Below are positions 18,373 through 27,382 of a stretch of 64,000 bases of DNA, piece after piece. The DNA is from Thermoplasmata archaeon (GTDB lineage Archaea; Thermoplasmatota; Thermoplasmata; Methanomassiliicoccales; Methanomethylophilaceae), in contig SUTA01000003.1 in NCBI GenBank assembly GCA_015063135.1, positions 78,043-142,042 of the forward strand, written 5' to 3'. The stretch's first letter is position 1. Every line of letters begins with the position of its first letter. The translations under genes were made by a program, and so were the position numbers. Below the pieces are notes generated by a model. It was not told where the DNA came from and made no database searches. It saw only the letters and a list, made by a program, of their open reading frames with translations.

Positions 18373-18906
18373 ATGGCCAAGATCGTAGAGTCCAAAGGAG
18401 ACGACGCGAAAGCGACCGCCAGGCACGCCAAGATTGCCAACGAGAAGAAGAAGGCGGAAGAGGACGCCAAGAACAAGATCGAGGACGAGCACTGGAAGGC
18501 CAAGCACGCCGAGGAGAAGCGCAAGGAGGAGATCAAGAAGCTCCCCAAGGACCAGCAGGCCGCCGCTAAGGCCGAGCTGAAGGAGCAGATCCGCAAGCGC
18601 AAGGCCGCCGAGAAGGAGCACAAGGCCAAGATGAGGCAGGAGGCCAGGGAGGCCAAGGAGGCCGAGAGGAAGGCCGCGATGCAGGAGAGGTCCGACAAGG
18701 CCCACGCCGCCGTGGGCGAGAAGAGGGTCGAGGCCGGCGTCAAGAAGTCCGAGATCAAGGAGGAGCGCGATGCGATGGCCACCGAGAAGATCATTGAGAA
18801 GGCCGCCAAGGTCACAGACGATGCCTCCACCGAGGAAGCGTCTGCAGAGGCTCCTGCTGAGGAAGCGCCTGCAGAAACCCCGGCCGAGGAGAAGCCCTCC
18901 GAGCGA
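18373..18906 (+). CDS. Highly charged coiled-coil protein, unknown function, ends at CGA
   Basis: A 177-residue protein made almost entirely of Lys, Glu, Ala and Arg in a continuous predicted coiled coil (for example KLPKDQQAAAKAELKEQI), ending in a low-complexity Ala/Pro/Glu tail (AEAPAEEAPAETPAEEKPSE). I do not recognise a family. The tail is followed by CGA at 18904-18906, then a terminator hairpin. With CGA read as Arg, the frame would continue through that hairpin into the Mg-transporting ATPase and give an implausible fusion of more than 1,100 residues. Confidence 0.75.
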
Positions 18907-18926
18907 GGCCACAACATTTTCCACAG

Positions 18927-18960
18927 CCCCCGCCGTCAGTGTTGTAGGCGGGGGTACTTT
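18927..18960 (+). terminator. Terminator of the coiled-coil gene
   Basis: An 8-bp stem CCCCCGCC / GGCGGGGG (18927-18954) followed by TACTTTTTTT; the T-run merges with the TATA element of the next gene. Confidence 0.6.
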
Positions 18961-18966
18961 TTTTAT
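18958..18966 (+). promoter_or_regulatory. TATA-like element before mgtA
   Basis: TTTTTTTAT; GTG codons at 18988 and 19003 lie 22-45 nt downstream and are in frame with the ATG at 19021. Confidence 0.4.
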
Positions 18967-19020
18967 GGGAACCCCATCCACCCTCTCGTGGTAACCGGTT
19001 CGGTGTCTTCGGAACAGAGA

Positions 19021-21741
19021 ATGAGGCAGGCCGCGGAGCAGGATGCGGAAACCGTCGTCAGCGGTTACGATAGCAGGCCCGAGGGCCACTACAACGAGGA
19101 GATCACGACCTCGCGCATCAAGTACGGCAAGAATGAGGTCACGAACCACAACAAGCACGTGGTCCTCAAGAGGCTCTACCACTCATTCGTCAACATCTTC
19201 ATCATCTGCCTTGCGGTCATCGACGTCCTCTGGATGGTCCTGGACCCCGACATCTTCTACTTCATCATCCTGACCACGCTGATCCTCGTCAGCGGTACCA
19301 TGACGTTTATCCAGGAGACGCGCAGCAGCAAGGCGGCGTCCAAGCTGGTCAGCATGGTCACAACCATCATCACGGTCCGCCGCGAGGGCACGGAGTCCGA
19401 GATCGACTCCAAGGAGCTCGTGGTCGGCGACATCATCATCCTGGACACCGGGGACATGATCCCCGCCGATGTCAGGATCATACAGTCGAACCACCTCAAG
19501 GTCGACCAGTCCGCCCTCACCGGCGAGTCCATGGCAGCGACCAAGTTCGCCGAGGCCAAGCCTGTGGAGGGCAATATCCTGGGCTGCAACAACCTCGCCT
19601 TCATGGGCACCAGCGTGGTGTCCGGGTCCGCGGAGGCCGTCGTCGTCTCCGTGGGCGACGAGACCGTCTTCGGCTCCATGGCCGAGACGCTCTCGAGGAA
19701 CAAGGGCAAGACGACCTACGACAAGGGCTCCAAGGCCATCGTGAACGTCCTGCTGAAGCTGATGTTCTACACCGTCCCGCCTGTGTTCATCATCATGGTG
19801 GCCAAGGGCTACCTGAACGGCGGGGACTTCTTCGAGTACGGGCTGGAGGCCCTGATCTTCGCCATCACCCTGGCCATCGGCCTGATGCCGGAGATGCTGG
19901 CCACCATAGTATCCACGAACCTGGCGAAGGGCGCCATAGACATGTCGAAGAACAAGGTGATCGTCAAGGACGTCACCGCCATCCAGAACTTCGGCGCCAT
20001 GGACGTGCTCTGCTCGGACAAGACCGGCACGCTGACCGAGAACAGGATTACTGTCGACAGGTGCAGCGACATCTACGGCAACCCGAGCAGGAAGGTTGAG
20101 CTCTTCAGCGCCATCAACAGTTGGAACCTCAAGTCCGCCACGAACCAGATCGACTGGGCCATCGATGAGTACGCCGCCGAGAGGGGCATCGAGGAGGAGA
20201 GGGACGCATACGAGTACGTCGCGGACGTCCCGTTCGACTTCACCCGCAGGAGGACAACCGTCGTCGTCAGGAAGGACGAGCACGTCAACCTGATGATCAC
20301 CAAGGGTGCCATCCCGGAGATCCTCTCCGTGTCCAGCAGCTACCTGGACGAGAACGGGGACATCCAGCCCCTGACCCCCCAGAAGGTCAACGAGATCATG
20401 GGCCTCGTGGAGTGGTACTCCATCAGGGGCTACCGCGTCCTCGCGGTCACGCACAGGTACTATCCGTCGGAGAAGACCGAGTACACGGAGGCCGACGAGG
20501 TCGATCAGATCATCGCCGGGATGATGGTGTTCACCGATCCGGTCAAGAGGTCCGCGGAGCAGGCCATCAAGGACCTTGCGGAGTACGGGATAGCCGTCAA
20601 GGTCCTCACCGGGGACAACCAGTACGTGTCCAAGAACGTCTGCAGCCAGATAGGCATCCCCAGCGACGAGTTCCTCACCGGGCCCCAGATCGACGCCATG
20701 TCGGACGAGGAGCTCAGGGAGGCCGTGGAGGGGTGCAGCATCTTCGCGCAGCTCGACCCCGACAACAAGTCGCGCATAGTGCTGGCCCTGAGGGCCAACG
20801 GCCATACCGTCGGTCTGATGGGCGACGGAATCAACGACGTCGTCGCCATGAAGAACGCCGACGTCAGCATCTCGGTCGACACCGGAACCGATATCGCCAA
20901 GGAGACGGCCAGCATGATCCTGCTGGAGAAGGACCTCGGGATACTCAAGACCGGGGCCATCGAGGGCAGGAAGGTCTATGTCAACTCCATCAAGTACGTG
21001 AAGATGATCGGCTCGATCAACTTCGGCTACATGTTCTCCCTGATCATCGCCACCCTGCTGTTCAATTTCGAGCCCATCGGCGCGCTGATGATCCTGATAT
21101 TCAACCTGATCAACGACTTCGCCTGCCTGATAATCCCGTGGGACAAGGTCGAGGACGAGTTCGTCAAGGAGCCCAGGAAATGGGATGCGGTCAATCTAAA
21201 GAACGTCATGTTCCACTACGGCCCCATGTGCCCTGTCACCGACCTGATGACCTGGGCGTTCATGATCTTCGTGGTGTTCTCGTCCATGACCATGATCGAC
21301 GTCGTCGATGGCGACGGCGCCGTGATCTTCGCCGCAGGCACCTACGACAACGTGGCGTCCCTGATCCTCTCGAGGGAGGACCTCAGCGGCACCAACGTCG
21401 AGGCCTGGTTCCAGGGCATATGGGTCATCGAGCAGTACTGGATGCAGGTATGGGCGATCCACATCGTGCGCACCAACAAGCTGCCGTTCTTCCAGTCCTG
21501 GTCGTGCAAGGCGCTGGTGGTGTCCGCGATACTGGCATTGATAGTGGGGACGCTGCTGCCGTTCTCGGGAGGTCTGTGGGAGGCCATATCGTCGTTCCCG
21601 CAGGACCTGTTCGCCAGCGAGTTCTTCGGCATAGCCCCGCTGTTCATGCTGTGGATGCCGTTCATCGCATGCGTCTACTTCTTCGGGTCGCACCTCGTCA
21701 AGAAGCGCATGCTCCGGAAGTACGGGTACTTCGCGTGTTAA
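19021..21741 (+). CDS. mgtA: Mg2+-transporting P-type ATPase (MgtA type)
   Basis: P-type ATPase of about 906 residues that imports Mg2+ at ATP cost. In order: N-terminal cytosolic region, the first helix pair, actuator-domain LTGES, the helix motif LMPEMLATIV, the phosphorylation site CSDKTGTLTENR, nucleotide-domain KGAIPEIL, the hinge GDGINDVVAMKNADV, and six C-terminal helices. PEMLATIV and the late helix FNLINDFACLIIPWD fit the type IIIB (MgtA/MgtB) group. The start is uncertain: ATG 19021, or GTG 19003 or 18988 upstream. It stops at TAA, and I found no internal CGA. Confidence 0.9.
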   Translation: MRQAAEQDAETVVSGYDSRPEGHYNEEITTSRIKYGKNEVTNHNKHVVLKRLYHSFVNIFIICLAVIDVLWMVLDPDIFYFIILTTLILVSGTMTFIQETRSSKAASKLVSMVTTIITVRREGTESEIDSKELVVGDIIILDTGDMIPADVRIIQSNHLKVDQSALTGESMAATKFAEAKPVEGNILGCNNLAFMGTSVVSGSAEAVVVSVGDETVFGSMAETLSRNKGKTTYDKGSKAIVNVLLKLMFYTVPPVFIIMVAKGYLNGGDFFEYGLEALIFAITLAIGLMPEMLATIVSTNLAKGAIDMSKNKVIVKDVTAIQNFGAMDVLCSDKTGTLTENRITVDRCSDIYGNPSRKVELFSAINSWNLKSATNQIDWAIDEYAAERGIEEERDAYEYVADVPFDFTRRRTTVVVRKDEHVNLMITKGAIPEILSVSSSYLDENGDIQPLTPQKVNEIMGLVEWYSIRGYRVLAVTHRYYPSEKTEYTEADEVDQIIAGMMVFTDPVKRSAEQAIKDLAEYGIAVKVLTGDNQYVSKNVCSQIGIPSDEFLTGPQIDAMSDEELREAVEGCSIFAQLDPDNKSRIVLALRANGHTVGLMGDGINDVVAMKNADVSISVDTGTDIAKETASMILLEKDLGILKTGAIEGRKVYVNSIKYVKMIGSINFGYMFSLIIATLLFNFEPIGALMILIFNLINDFACLIIPWDKVEDEFVKEPRKWDAVNLKNVMFHYGPMCPVTDLMTWAFMIFVVFSSMTMIDVVDGDGAVIFAAGTYDNVASLILSREDLSGTNVEAWFQGIWVIEQYWMQVWAIHIVRTNKLPFFQSWSCKALVVSAILALIVGTLLPFSGGLWEAISSFPQDLFASEFFGIAPLFMLWMPFIACVYFFGSHLVKKRMLRKYGYFAC

Positions 21742-21748
21742 ACAAGAT

Positions 21749-21785
21749 CCCCCTCCCTCCAGGGAGGGGGCATTACCTTTCGGTT
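21749..21785. terminator. Shared terminator between mgtA and the SMR pair
   Basis: A 10-bp perfect stem CCCCCTCCCT / AGGGAGGGGG (21749-21770) between convergent genes, with T-rich sequence on the plus side. Confidence 0.6.
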
Positions 21786-21794
21786 TTCTGGGAA

Positions 21795-22160
21795 TCAGCT
21801 GTCCTTCGGCGCGTCCGGGGGCAGCTCGTCCATGGCATCGGTCTTGAGGTTGATGCCCACGACTCCGCCGAGTACCAGCGCAAGGAACATGTACCCGAGC
21901 ACCGGGAGACCGTTCTCGAACACGAAGATGTCCGCTATGGCCGCGCCTCCGACCCCGATGCCAACCCACACGGCGTAGCTGGGGCCCACTGGGAGCCCCC
22001 TCTTGAGGCCGCCGTTCAGGAGCACCGTCCCGACGATGCTGAATCCCAGGCCCAGAATGGTGTAGGCGAGGTCGGACAGGCCTCCCGCGAGCCCCATGAA
22101 TGTCGTGTATATCGCCTCGACTATGCCGCCGAGGATGACCCATATCCATGCCGCGTTCAT
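21795..22160 (-). CDS. Small multidrug resistance (SMR) family transporter, second of a pair
   Basis: A 121-residue protein with four hydrophobic helices. The first helix contains the essential SMR glutamate in GIVEAIYTT, and helix three has SYAVWVGIGVGG, the dimer-interface pattern of the family. The hydrophilic tail DAMDELPPDAPKDS is longer than usual. It overlaps the upstream SMR gene by ATGA, so the two are probably made together and work as a heterodimer. Drug, quaternary-amine or guanidinium export is possible. It stops at TGA. Confidence 0.85.
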   Translation of the reverse strand: MNAAWIWVILGGIVEAIYTTFMGLAGGLSDLAYTILGLGFSIVGTVLLNGGLKRGLPVGPSYAVWVGIGVGGAAIADIFVFENGLPVLGYMFLALVLGGVVGINLKTDAMDELPPDAPKDS

Positions 22161-22483
22161 CCTACCACCAGATCCAGTCCGACGACCCCCACGAGGATCA
22201 TCGCGATGAAGACGTAGACCATCCTGTTCATCTTCTCGTGGTAAACGAACCTTCCCAGGAGGGTGGTCATCACCATGCCGACCCCTACCCATACAGCGTA
22301 GGCGATGCTGACCTGCAGCTCGCCCTCGGTGGCCATGGACAGCATCATCGGCCCGATGAACATGAACGCGAGGACGACGAGGCCCCAGAGTATGTTCTTC
22401 GATGCATTGTACCGCTTGAGCGAATAGACCCAAACGGGCTCCAGGAGTCCGGCTGCTACGACCCAGAGGATGGATAGGTCCAT
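22157..22483 (-). CDS. SMR family transporter, first of a pair
   Basis: A 108-residue, four-helix SMR protein. The conserved acid lies in AAGLLEPVWVYSL, and IAYAVWVGVGMV is the matching helix-three motif. The chosen start, beginning MDLSILWVV, is 24-30 nt below a TTAAATA box (22507-22513). A longer frame reading upstream has no membrane character and is rejected. Paired SMR genes usually form obligate heterodimers with opposite membrane topology. Confidence 0.85.
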   Translation of the reverse strand: MDLSILWVVAAGLLEPVWVYSLKRYNASKNILWGLVVLAFMFIGPMMLSMATEGELQVSIAYAVWVGVGMVMTTLLGRFVYHEKMNRMVYVFIAMILVGVVGLDLVVG

Positions 22484-22532
22484 GCTCCAGGCTACTCGGA
22501 AAGTTGTATTTAACGATAGTGAATCCGCTAAA

Positions 22533-22538
22533 TTTATA
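22533..22538 (+). promoter_or_regulatory. TATA box of the membrane-protein gene at 22563
   Basis: TTTATA 25-30 nt upstream of the ATG in the divergent spacer. Confidence 0.6.
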
Positions 22539-22562
22539 TTGCATAAAAGAGGACATTCGTCT

Positions 22563-23396
22563 ATGAATCGGTTCGGCGCGACGATGGCCGCACTGGCGGT
22601 TGTCATTCCTGCCGTCTGCACGGTCATCGCGATTCTCACTATCGAAGATTGGTTCCTCCCGCTGATAGCTGTGTGGATCTTCTACCCCATGATGTGCCTC
22701 GGATTCTATATGGCGAAGGAGAGGACCGGCAGCCGCTGGATCAACGGTGTCGACTTCTCGAAGTACTCTGAGTCGGAGATTGGCGACCTCATGTGCATGT
22801 TCGGGCTCGGGATGTCCCTCGGTTCCGCCGTGCTGATGCTCTCCATCTCATTCATCGCTATGAGCTCGATAGGCATCTACGTCACTATTGTCGGGATAGC
22901 GGTCGCCGTCGCGTGTTTCCTGCTGCCCCTCGCCTTCGGCCGTCCGGGACGCGTCAGGAAGATGCCCGAACTGACCGCAGGGATGACGGTCACGCTGGTC
23001 ATCGGCATGTCGGTCGTCGCCGTGGTGCCCTCGATGCTGATGGCGGAGGGGTCGGTGTACGGGGTGGAGGTGGAGTTCGGCGAAGATGGGTTCACCGTCG
23101 ACGCGCCCATGGAGCACTGGTCCTTCAAGTACCATGAAATCGAGGAGCTGGCACTGTATCCGGACTTCGATAAGGGCAGCCGCATCGCAGGATACGCCAC
23201 GCCCAAGATATGCAGCGGGACCTACAAGACGGACTTCTTCGATCCCGGGAACTACCTGAGGTACCAGCTCGCGTCGTACGCTTCGGAGAAGATGTGCATC
23301 ACGTTCTGGGTGGACGGAAACCTCTATGCCTTCAATCTCTCGGATGATGAATCAACGGCGACAGCCTATGCCGAGCTGGTGAAGCGCGTCCCGCGA
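22563..23396 (+). CDS. Membrane protein of unknown function, ends at CGA
   Basis: 277 residues. Five hydrophobic helices occupy about the first 165 positions (for example AALAVVIPAVCTVIAILTI and AVLMLSISFIAMSSIGIYVT); the last third is a soluble domain ending DDESTATAYAELVKRVP. I do not recognise the family. The codon after that final P is CGA (23394-23396). Reading on as Arg would overlap the Pcc1 gene by about 150 nt in another frame with Arg/Gly-rich junk. With CGA as stop, 16 nt separate the two genes. Confidence 0.75.
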
Positions 23397-23412
23397 CAGG
23401 GTTTTCTACGCG

Positions 23413-23655
23413 ATGGGGGATTCACATGGCATGCTGTCGATGGATCTGCAGATCGATTATCCGGACGAGCGTACCGCGAAAGCGGTGCTCGCTGCCGTGG
23501 CCCCGGACAACGACGGCTACGTGGAATCGGAGATGCGCGGATGCACATTGCTCTTCAGGATATCGTCAGATAAGGCTGGCACCATGCGCAACACGGCGGA
23601 CGACCTGCTCGCGTGTATAAAGGCCGCCGAGGAATCCGTGTCCCTCGGCGAATAA
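23413..23655 (+). CDS. pcc1: KEOPS complex subunit Pcc1
   Basis: Small alpha/beta protein, up to 80 residues, that dimerises the KEOPS complex making the tRNA modification t6A. The family core is visible as LQIDYPDERTAKAVLAAVAPD, then VESEMRGCTLLFRIS and a C-terminal helix with MRNTADDLLACIKAAEE. The start is uncertain: ATG at 23413, or the later in-frame ATGs at 23431 and 23440, which would start nearer the first strand. It stops at TAA. KEOPS proteins are universal in archaea and support the domain assignment. Confidence 0.85.
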   Translation: MGDSHGMLSMDLQIDYPDERTAKAVLAAVAPDNDGYVESEMRGCTLLFRISSDKAGTMRNTADDLLACIKAAEESVSLGE

Positions 23656-23691
23656 GGGGAAAACGGCCGCCCCCCGGAGGGGTCAAGGCCT

Positions 23692-25371
23692 TCACTGTTT
23701 GTTCTGCTCCGCGAGGGCCTTGTCCCTGTTGCGGATGTCGACCCTCTTGACCTTGCCCGAGATGGACTTGGGAAGCTCCTTCACGAAATCTACCGCCCTG
23801 GGGTACTTGTAGGGGGCGGTCTCGTGCTTGACGTAGTTCTGGAGCTCCTTCTTCAGCTCGTCCGTGCCCTCGAAGCCGTCCCTGAGGACGATGGTGGCCT
23901 TGACGATCTGGCCCCTGACGGGGTCGGGGACCGCTGTGACGGCGCACTCCAGGCAGCAGGGGTGGGTCATCAGCACGGACTCGATCTCGAACGGGCTGAT
24001 CCTGTATCCGGAGGACTTGATGACGTCGTCGTTCCTGCCGACGTACCAGAAGTAGCCGTCCTCGTCCTTCCAGGCGAGGTCGCCGGTGTGGTGGTACCCG
24101 CCGAACAGCGTGGCCCTGGTCTTCTGCCTGTCGTGCAGGTATCCGACGAAGATGCCCGCGGGGTGCGGGTCGATGCCGATGCAGATCTCCCCGACCTTGC
24201 TGGGCGGGCAGGGCTTGCCGTCCTCGTCCAGGATCTCGACCCTGTACTGCGGCGACGGCTTCCCCATGGATCCGGGCTTGGGCGTCATGCCCCTCAGGTT
24301 GCCCACGAGGACGGTGGTCTCGGATTGGCCGAAGCCCTCCATGAGCTTCAGGCCGGTGGCGGCGTACCATTTCTCGAACGTGTCGGAGTTGAGCGCCTCG
24401 CCGGCGATGTTGGTGTGGGTCAGCGACGACAGGTCGTGTCCCTCCAGGCCGGCGTTGCAGTACATCCTGAACATGGTGGGCGGGCAGCAGAACGTCGTGA
24501 TCCTGTACTTCTCGATGAGGTTCAGCACGGCCACGGGGTCGAACTTCTCGTGCTCGTACACGAACAGCCCCGCTTCCATGATCCACTGGCCGTACAGCTT
24601 GCCCCAGGCGTTCTTGGCCCAGCCGGTCTCGGCGACGGTCCAGTGGAGGCCGTCGGGGACGACGCAGTGCCAATGCTTGGCGGTCAGGATGTGCCCGATG
24701 GGGTACGAGTGGTCGTGGACGGCCATCTTGGGGTTGCCGGAGGTCCCGGATGTGAAGTAGATGAGCATCATGTCCTTCACATGGGTGGGGACCCTCGTCC
24801 ACTCCTCGGATGCGGCCTCCACGCCGGCATCGAAGTCGTCCCAGCCAGGGGGGCAGGGCCCGTTGTACTGGGAGTTGGTCATGCACTTGAACTGGAGCGA
24901 GGGGATGTCCTCGGCTATGTCGAACTCCTGCCACACGGGGGCGTCGGAGGTGACGATGGCGGCCTTGATGCCGGCCGACCTGACCCTGTACTCGATGTCG
25001 TGCTTCTTGAGCATGAACGTCGCGGGGATCAGCACGGCGCCCATCTTGTGCAGTGCGATGGAGACGTACCAGAACTGGTAGTTGTGCTTCAGCACGGCCA
25101 GGACCATGTCCCCCTTCCTGATGCCCTTGGACGTCAGGTAGTTGGCGGTCTTGTCGGACAGCCTCTTGATGTCGGCGAAGGTGAACATCCTCTCGTGGCC
25201 GCGGTCGTCGCACCACTGCAGTGCCCTCCTGTCGGGATCGTTGATCGCGATGTCGTCCACGATGTCGTAGGCGAAGTTGAAGTCGCTGGGGTAGTGGACG
25301 CTGTACGTCTTGAGCAGGCCGTTCTCGTCGTACGTCTCGTCGACGTAGCGCAGGTTGATGTCCCTAACCAT
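23692..25371 (-). CDS. AMP-forming acyl-CoA synthetase (medium-chain/acetyl type), last gene of operon
   Basis: A 559-residue adenylate-forming ligase. Motifs: nucleotide loop YFTSGTSGNPKMAV, GFGQSETT, the HTGDLAWKDEDGYFW motif followed by GRNDDVIKSSGYRISPFE, and the C-terminal lysine region PKSISGKVKR. It resembles medium-chain or acetyl-CoA-synthetase-like enzymes activating short, branched or aryl acids. Its ATG overlaps the CGA stop of the preceding XRE-cupin gene by one base (CGATG), so the pair is likely translationally coupled. It is the closest paralogue of the ligase at 27379-29019. It stops at TGA. Confidence 0.9.
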   Translation of the reverse strand: MVRDINLRYVDETYDENGLLKTYSVHYPSDFNFAYDIVDDIAINDPDRRALQWCDDRGHERMFTFADIKRLSDKTANYLTSKGIRKGDMVLAVLKHNYQFWYVSIALHKMGAVLIPATFMLKKHDIEYRVRSAGIKAAIVTSDAPVWQEFDIAEDIPSLQFKCMTNSQYNGPCPPGWDDFDAGVEAASEEWTRVPTHVKDMMLIYFTSGTSGNPKMAVHDHSYPIGHILTAKHWHCVVPDGLHWTVAETGWAKNAWGKLYGQWIMEAGLFVYEHEKFDPVAVLNLIEKYRITTFCCPPTMFRMYCNAGLEGHDLSSLTHTNIAGEALNSDTFEKWYAATGLKLMEGFGQSETTVLVGNLRGMTPKPGSMGKPSPQYRVEILDEDGKPCPPSKVGEICIGIDPHPAGIFVGYLHDRQKTRATLFGGYHHTGDLAWKDEDGYFWYVGRNDDVIKSSGYRISPFEIESVLMTHPCCLECAVTAVPDPVRGQIVKATIVLRDGFEGTDELKKELQNYVKHETAPYKYPRAVDFVKELPKSISGKVKRVDIRNRDKALAEQNKQ

Positions 25372-25943
25372 CGGCTCTTCCCCCCTCTCATGATGATGGC
25401 GATGTATTCGCAGCCGTCCTTGCTGGTGGCGGCCATGCCGTGGGGCTTGGTGGCGTCGAAGTACACGGAATCCCCGGCGATGAGGTTCTCCTCGTGGCCG
25501 TCGTAGACGAACCTGAGGCTGCCGGAGACGATGTAGTCGAACTCCTGTCCCTCATGGGAATCGGTGCGGATCTCGCCCTCCTGGTCCTCCTCGACGTACG
25601 GGGCCCTGACCAGGAACGGGTCGGCGGCCTTGTCGGCGAAGTACGGGGCCAGGTGGCGGTAGTCGAACCCGCTCAACCTCTGGACGGGCAGGCCCATGCC
25701 GTCGTGGGTGACCACGTAGCCCTTGAGGCGGGGGTTCTCGCCGGTGATGAGCTCGACCGCGTCGATGCCGAAGCGGTCGGCGCATTTGGAGATGAATGAG
25801 AAGGGGAAGTCGACCGACCCCTGCTCGCACTTTATGTACTGGTCCTCGGCGAGACCGGTGGCGTCCGCCATCTCGGCCGTGGTGATGCCGCAGAGCTCGC
25901 GCATGGCCATGATGCGCTGGGAGATCTCGGAAATGCCGTTCAT
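25371..25943 (-). CDS. XRE-family regulator with cupin sensor domain (first copy), ends at CGA
   Basis: A 190-residue regulator: N-terminal helix-turn-helix (ISQRIMAMRELCGITTAEMA) and a C-terminal cupin_2 barrel (DSHEGQEFDYIVSGSLRFVY, then GDSVYFDATKPHGM). Such proteins sense a small ligand, often the substrate of the adjacent enzyme. The last residues are IIMRGGKS followed by CGA (25371-25373), which overlaps the ligase ATG as CGATG. Read as Arg, the frame would run 237 nt further inside the ligase gene in another frame. The two sister regulators end at the equivalent position with TGA. Confidence 0.85.
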
Positions 25944-25945
25944 GA

Positions 25946-27382
25946 TCGGAGCCTCCTTATGCTTCCATGTCCGCCGCAGACGATCATGCCGTCCCTGCCC
26001 ACGGAGTCCATGACCTCTCCGAGCTTGGAGCGGGTGTCCTCGAGGGCGGCCAGGTCCTTCTCCGGGTCCTTGGGGACGAACGGGGCGATGCTGTTGAACT
26101 CGGCCCTCTCCGGGATGACGTCATCGGTGTTGCAGTAGATGTCGCCGGTGAACAGGAGCCTGGGCTGCCTGCACAGGACCACCATCTCTCCGCGGGTCCT
26201 TAGGCCGGGGCCCTCCAGGACCTCCAGCACCAGGTCGCCGAAGGGGACCTTCCCCAGTGGCTTGAACCCGTCGTGCTCCTCGGGGGCGCCTCCGATGACC
26301 TCCACGAGGGACCTCTCCGGGGGCACGTAATCGGTGATTATCCTGCTGAGGCGGGCGTAGCAGTAGTTGTAGGGGTCCTCGTCCCCGACGGGGACGGCCA
26401 TGTCGTAGAGCCTGGCCTCGGCCTTGGCGCTGACGATTATCCTGGCGTTCTCGATGACCGAGAGCAGGCCGCAGCGGTCCGCGTCGGCGTGGGTGACGAG
26501 GATGGTCTTGCCCATGCTGAAGAACGCTGGGAACATCTCCCAGAGCTCGGTTATCATCTCGTCGGAGAAGATGCCCATGCCGGTGTCGACGAACAGCAGG
26601 TCGTCGCCGTTCCTCAGTATGTAGGTGTTGCTGCCGCAGGGCGGCTCGACGACCACCAGGTCCGTCACGGGGGTGAGCGCCTGCTTGGTGATCCTGGGCT
26701 TGAAGTTGAGGTCGCGGTGGAACGCGATGAACTCGGCCAGCTTCAGGATGCTGTCGAGGACGCCGTCGGGGGACTGGCCCCTGCTCTTCATGAGGGATGC
26801 CACGTCCCTGCACTCGGAGATGAACTCCACCGCCCTGTCGTCGCCGAGGCTGAACAGCTTCTGGATCTTGTTGGCCAGGCGGATGTACTTGACCGTGCAG
26901 TCCAGGTCTGCGTCAGATCCGTTGTAGGATGAGACGTTGAGCATGTACAGGCCGGACACCTCGTCCAGTATCCTCTTCGCGCTGACAGGGTCCTTGACCT
27001 CCATCCCGATGTTGAAGAACTGGTGGTCGGCGTTCTCGTCGGCCCTGGAGTTCAGATACGATATGTTGACCTCGTACCTGCTGATGGCCTCCAGAACCGG
27101 GAGCAGGGAACCGGGGGTGTCCGGGATCTTCACCTCCATCACGAGGACGGTCGGCTCCACCGCATCCAGGCTCACGTAGGCCATCTGGCCCAGGTCCTGC
27201 TCGATGGCGCGCAGCTGCTCTTTGGTGCCCATTACCTCGATGAAGAGGTTGAGGGCGCCCCTCTTGTAGCTGACGCGGGTTATGTTGCCTCCGTGATCGC
27301 CTATCGCCTTGCATGCCTGCATGAATGCACCGGGCTTGTCCGGCGTCCTGGTGGTGAAGGTCCTCTTGACTTGCTCGCTCAT
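25946..27382 (-). CDS. Double ACT-domain protein with metallo-beta-lactamase-like domain, ends at CGA
   Basis: About 478 residues. Two ACT domains fill the first 150 residues (TRTPDKPGAFMQACKAIGDH and KIPDTPGSLLPVLEAISRYE openings). After a helical linker comes a beta-lactamase-fold domain (SNTYILRNGDDLLFVDTGMG), whose expected HxHxDH metal motif reads HADADR, so the metal site looks altered. GDIYCNTDDVIPE and CGGHGS are later fold landmarks. It may sense amino acids or acyl groups for the ligase operon. The codons at the end are CTC CGA TCA TGA; CGA at 25946-25948 leaves 2 nt before the next ATG. Function is not known to me. Confidence 0.8.

Noticed and set aside
18217..21741. A single 1,174-residue protein joining a coiled-coil region to MgtA
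   Set aside because: The frame crosses a hairpin terminator and a TATA box between the parts, and an in-frame CGA precedes the hairpin; two genes are far more likely.
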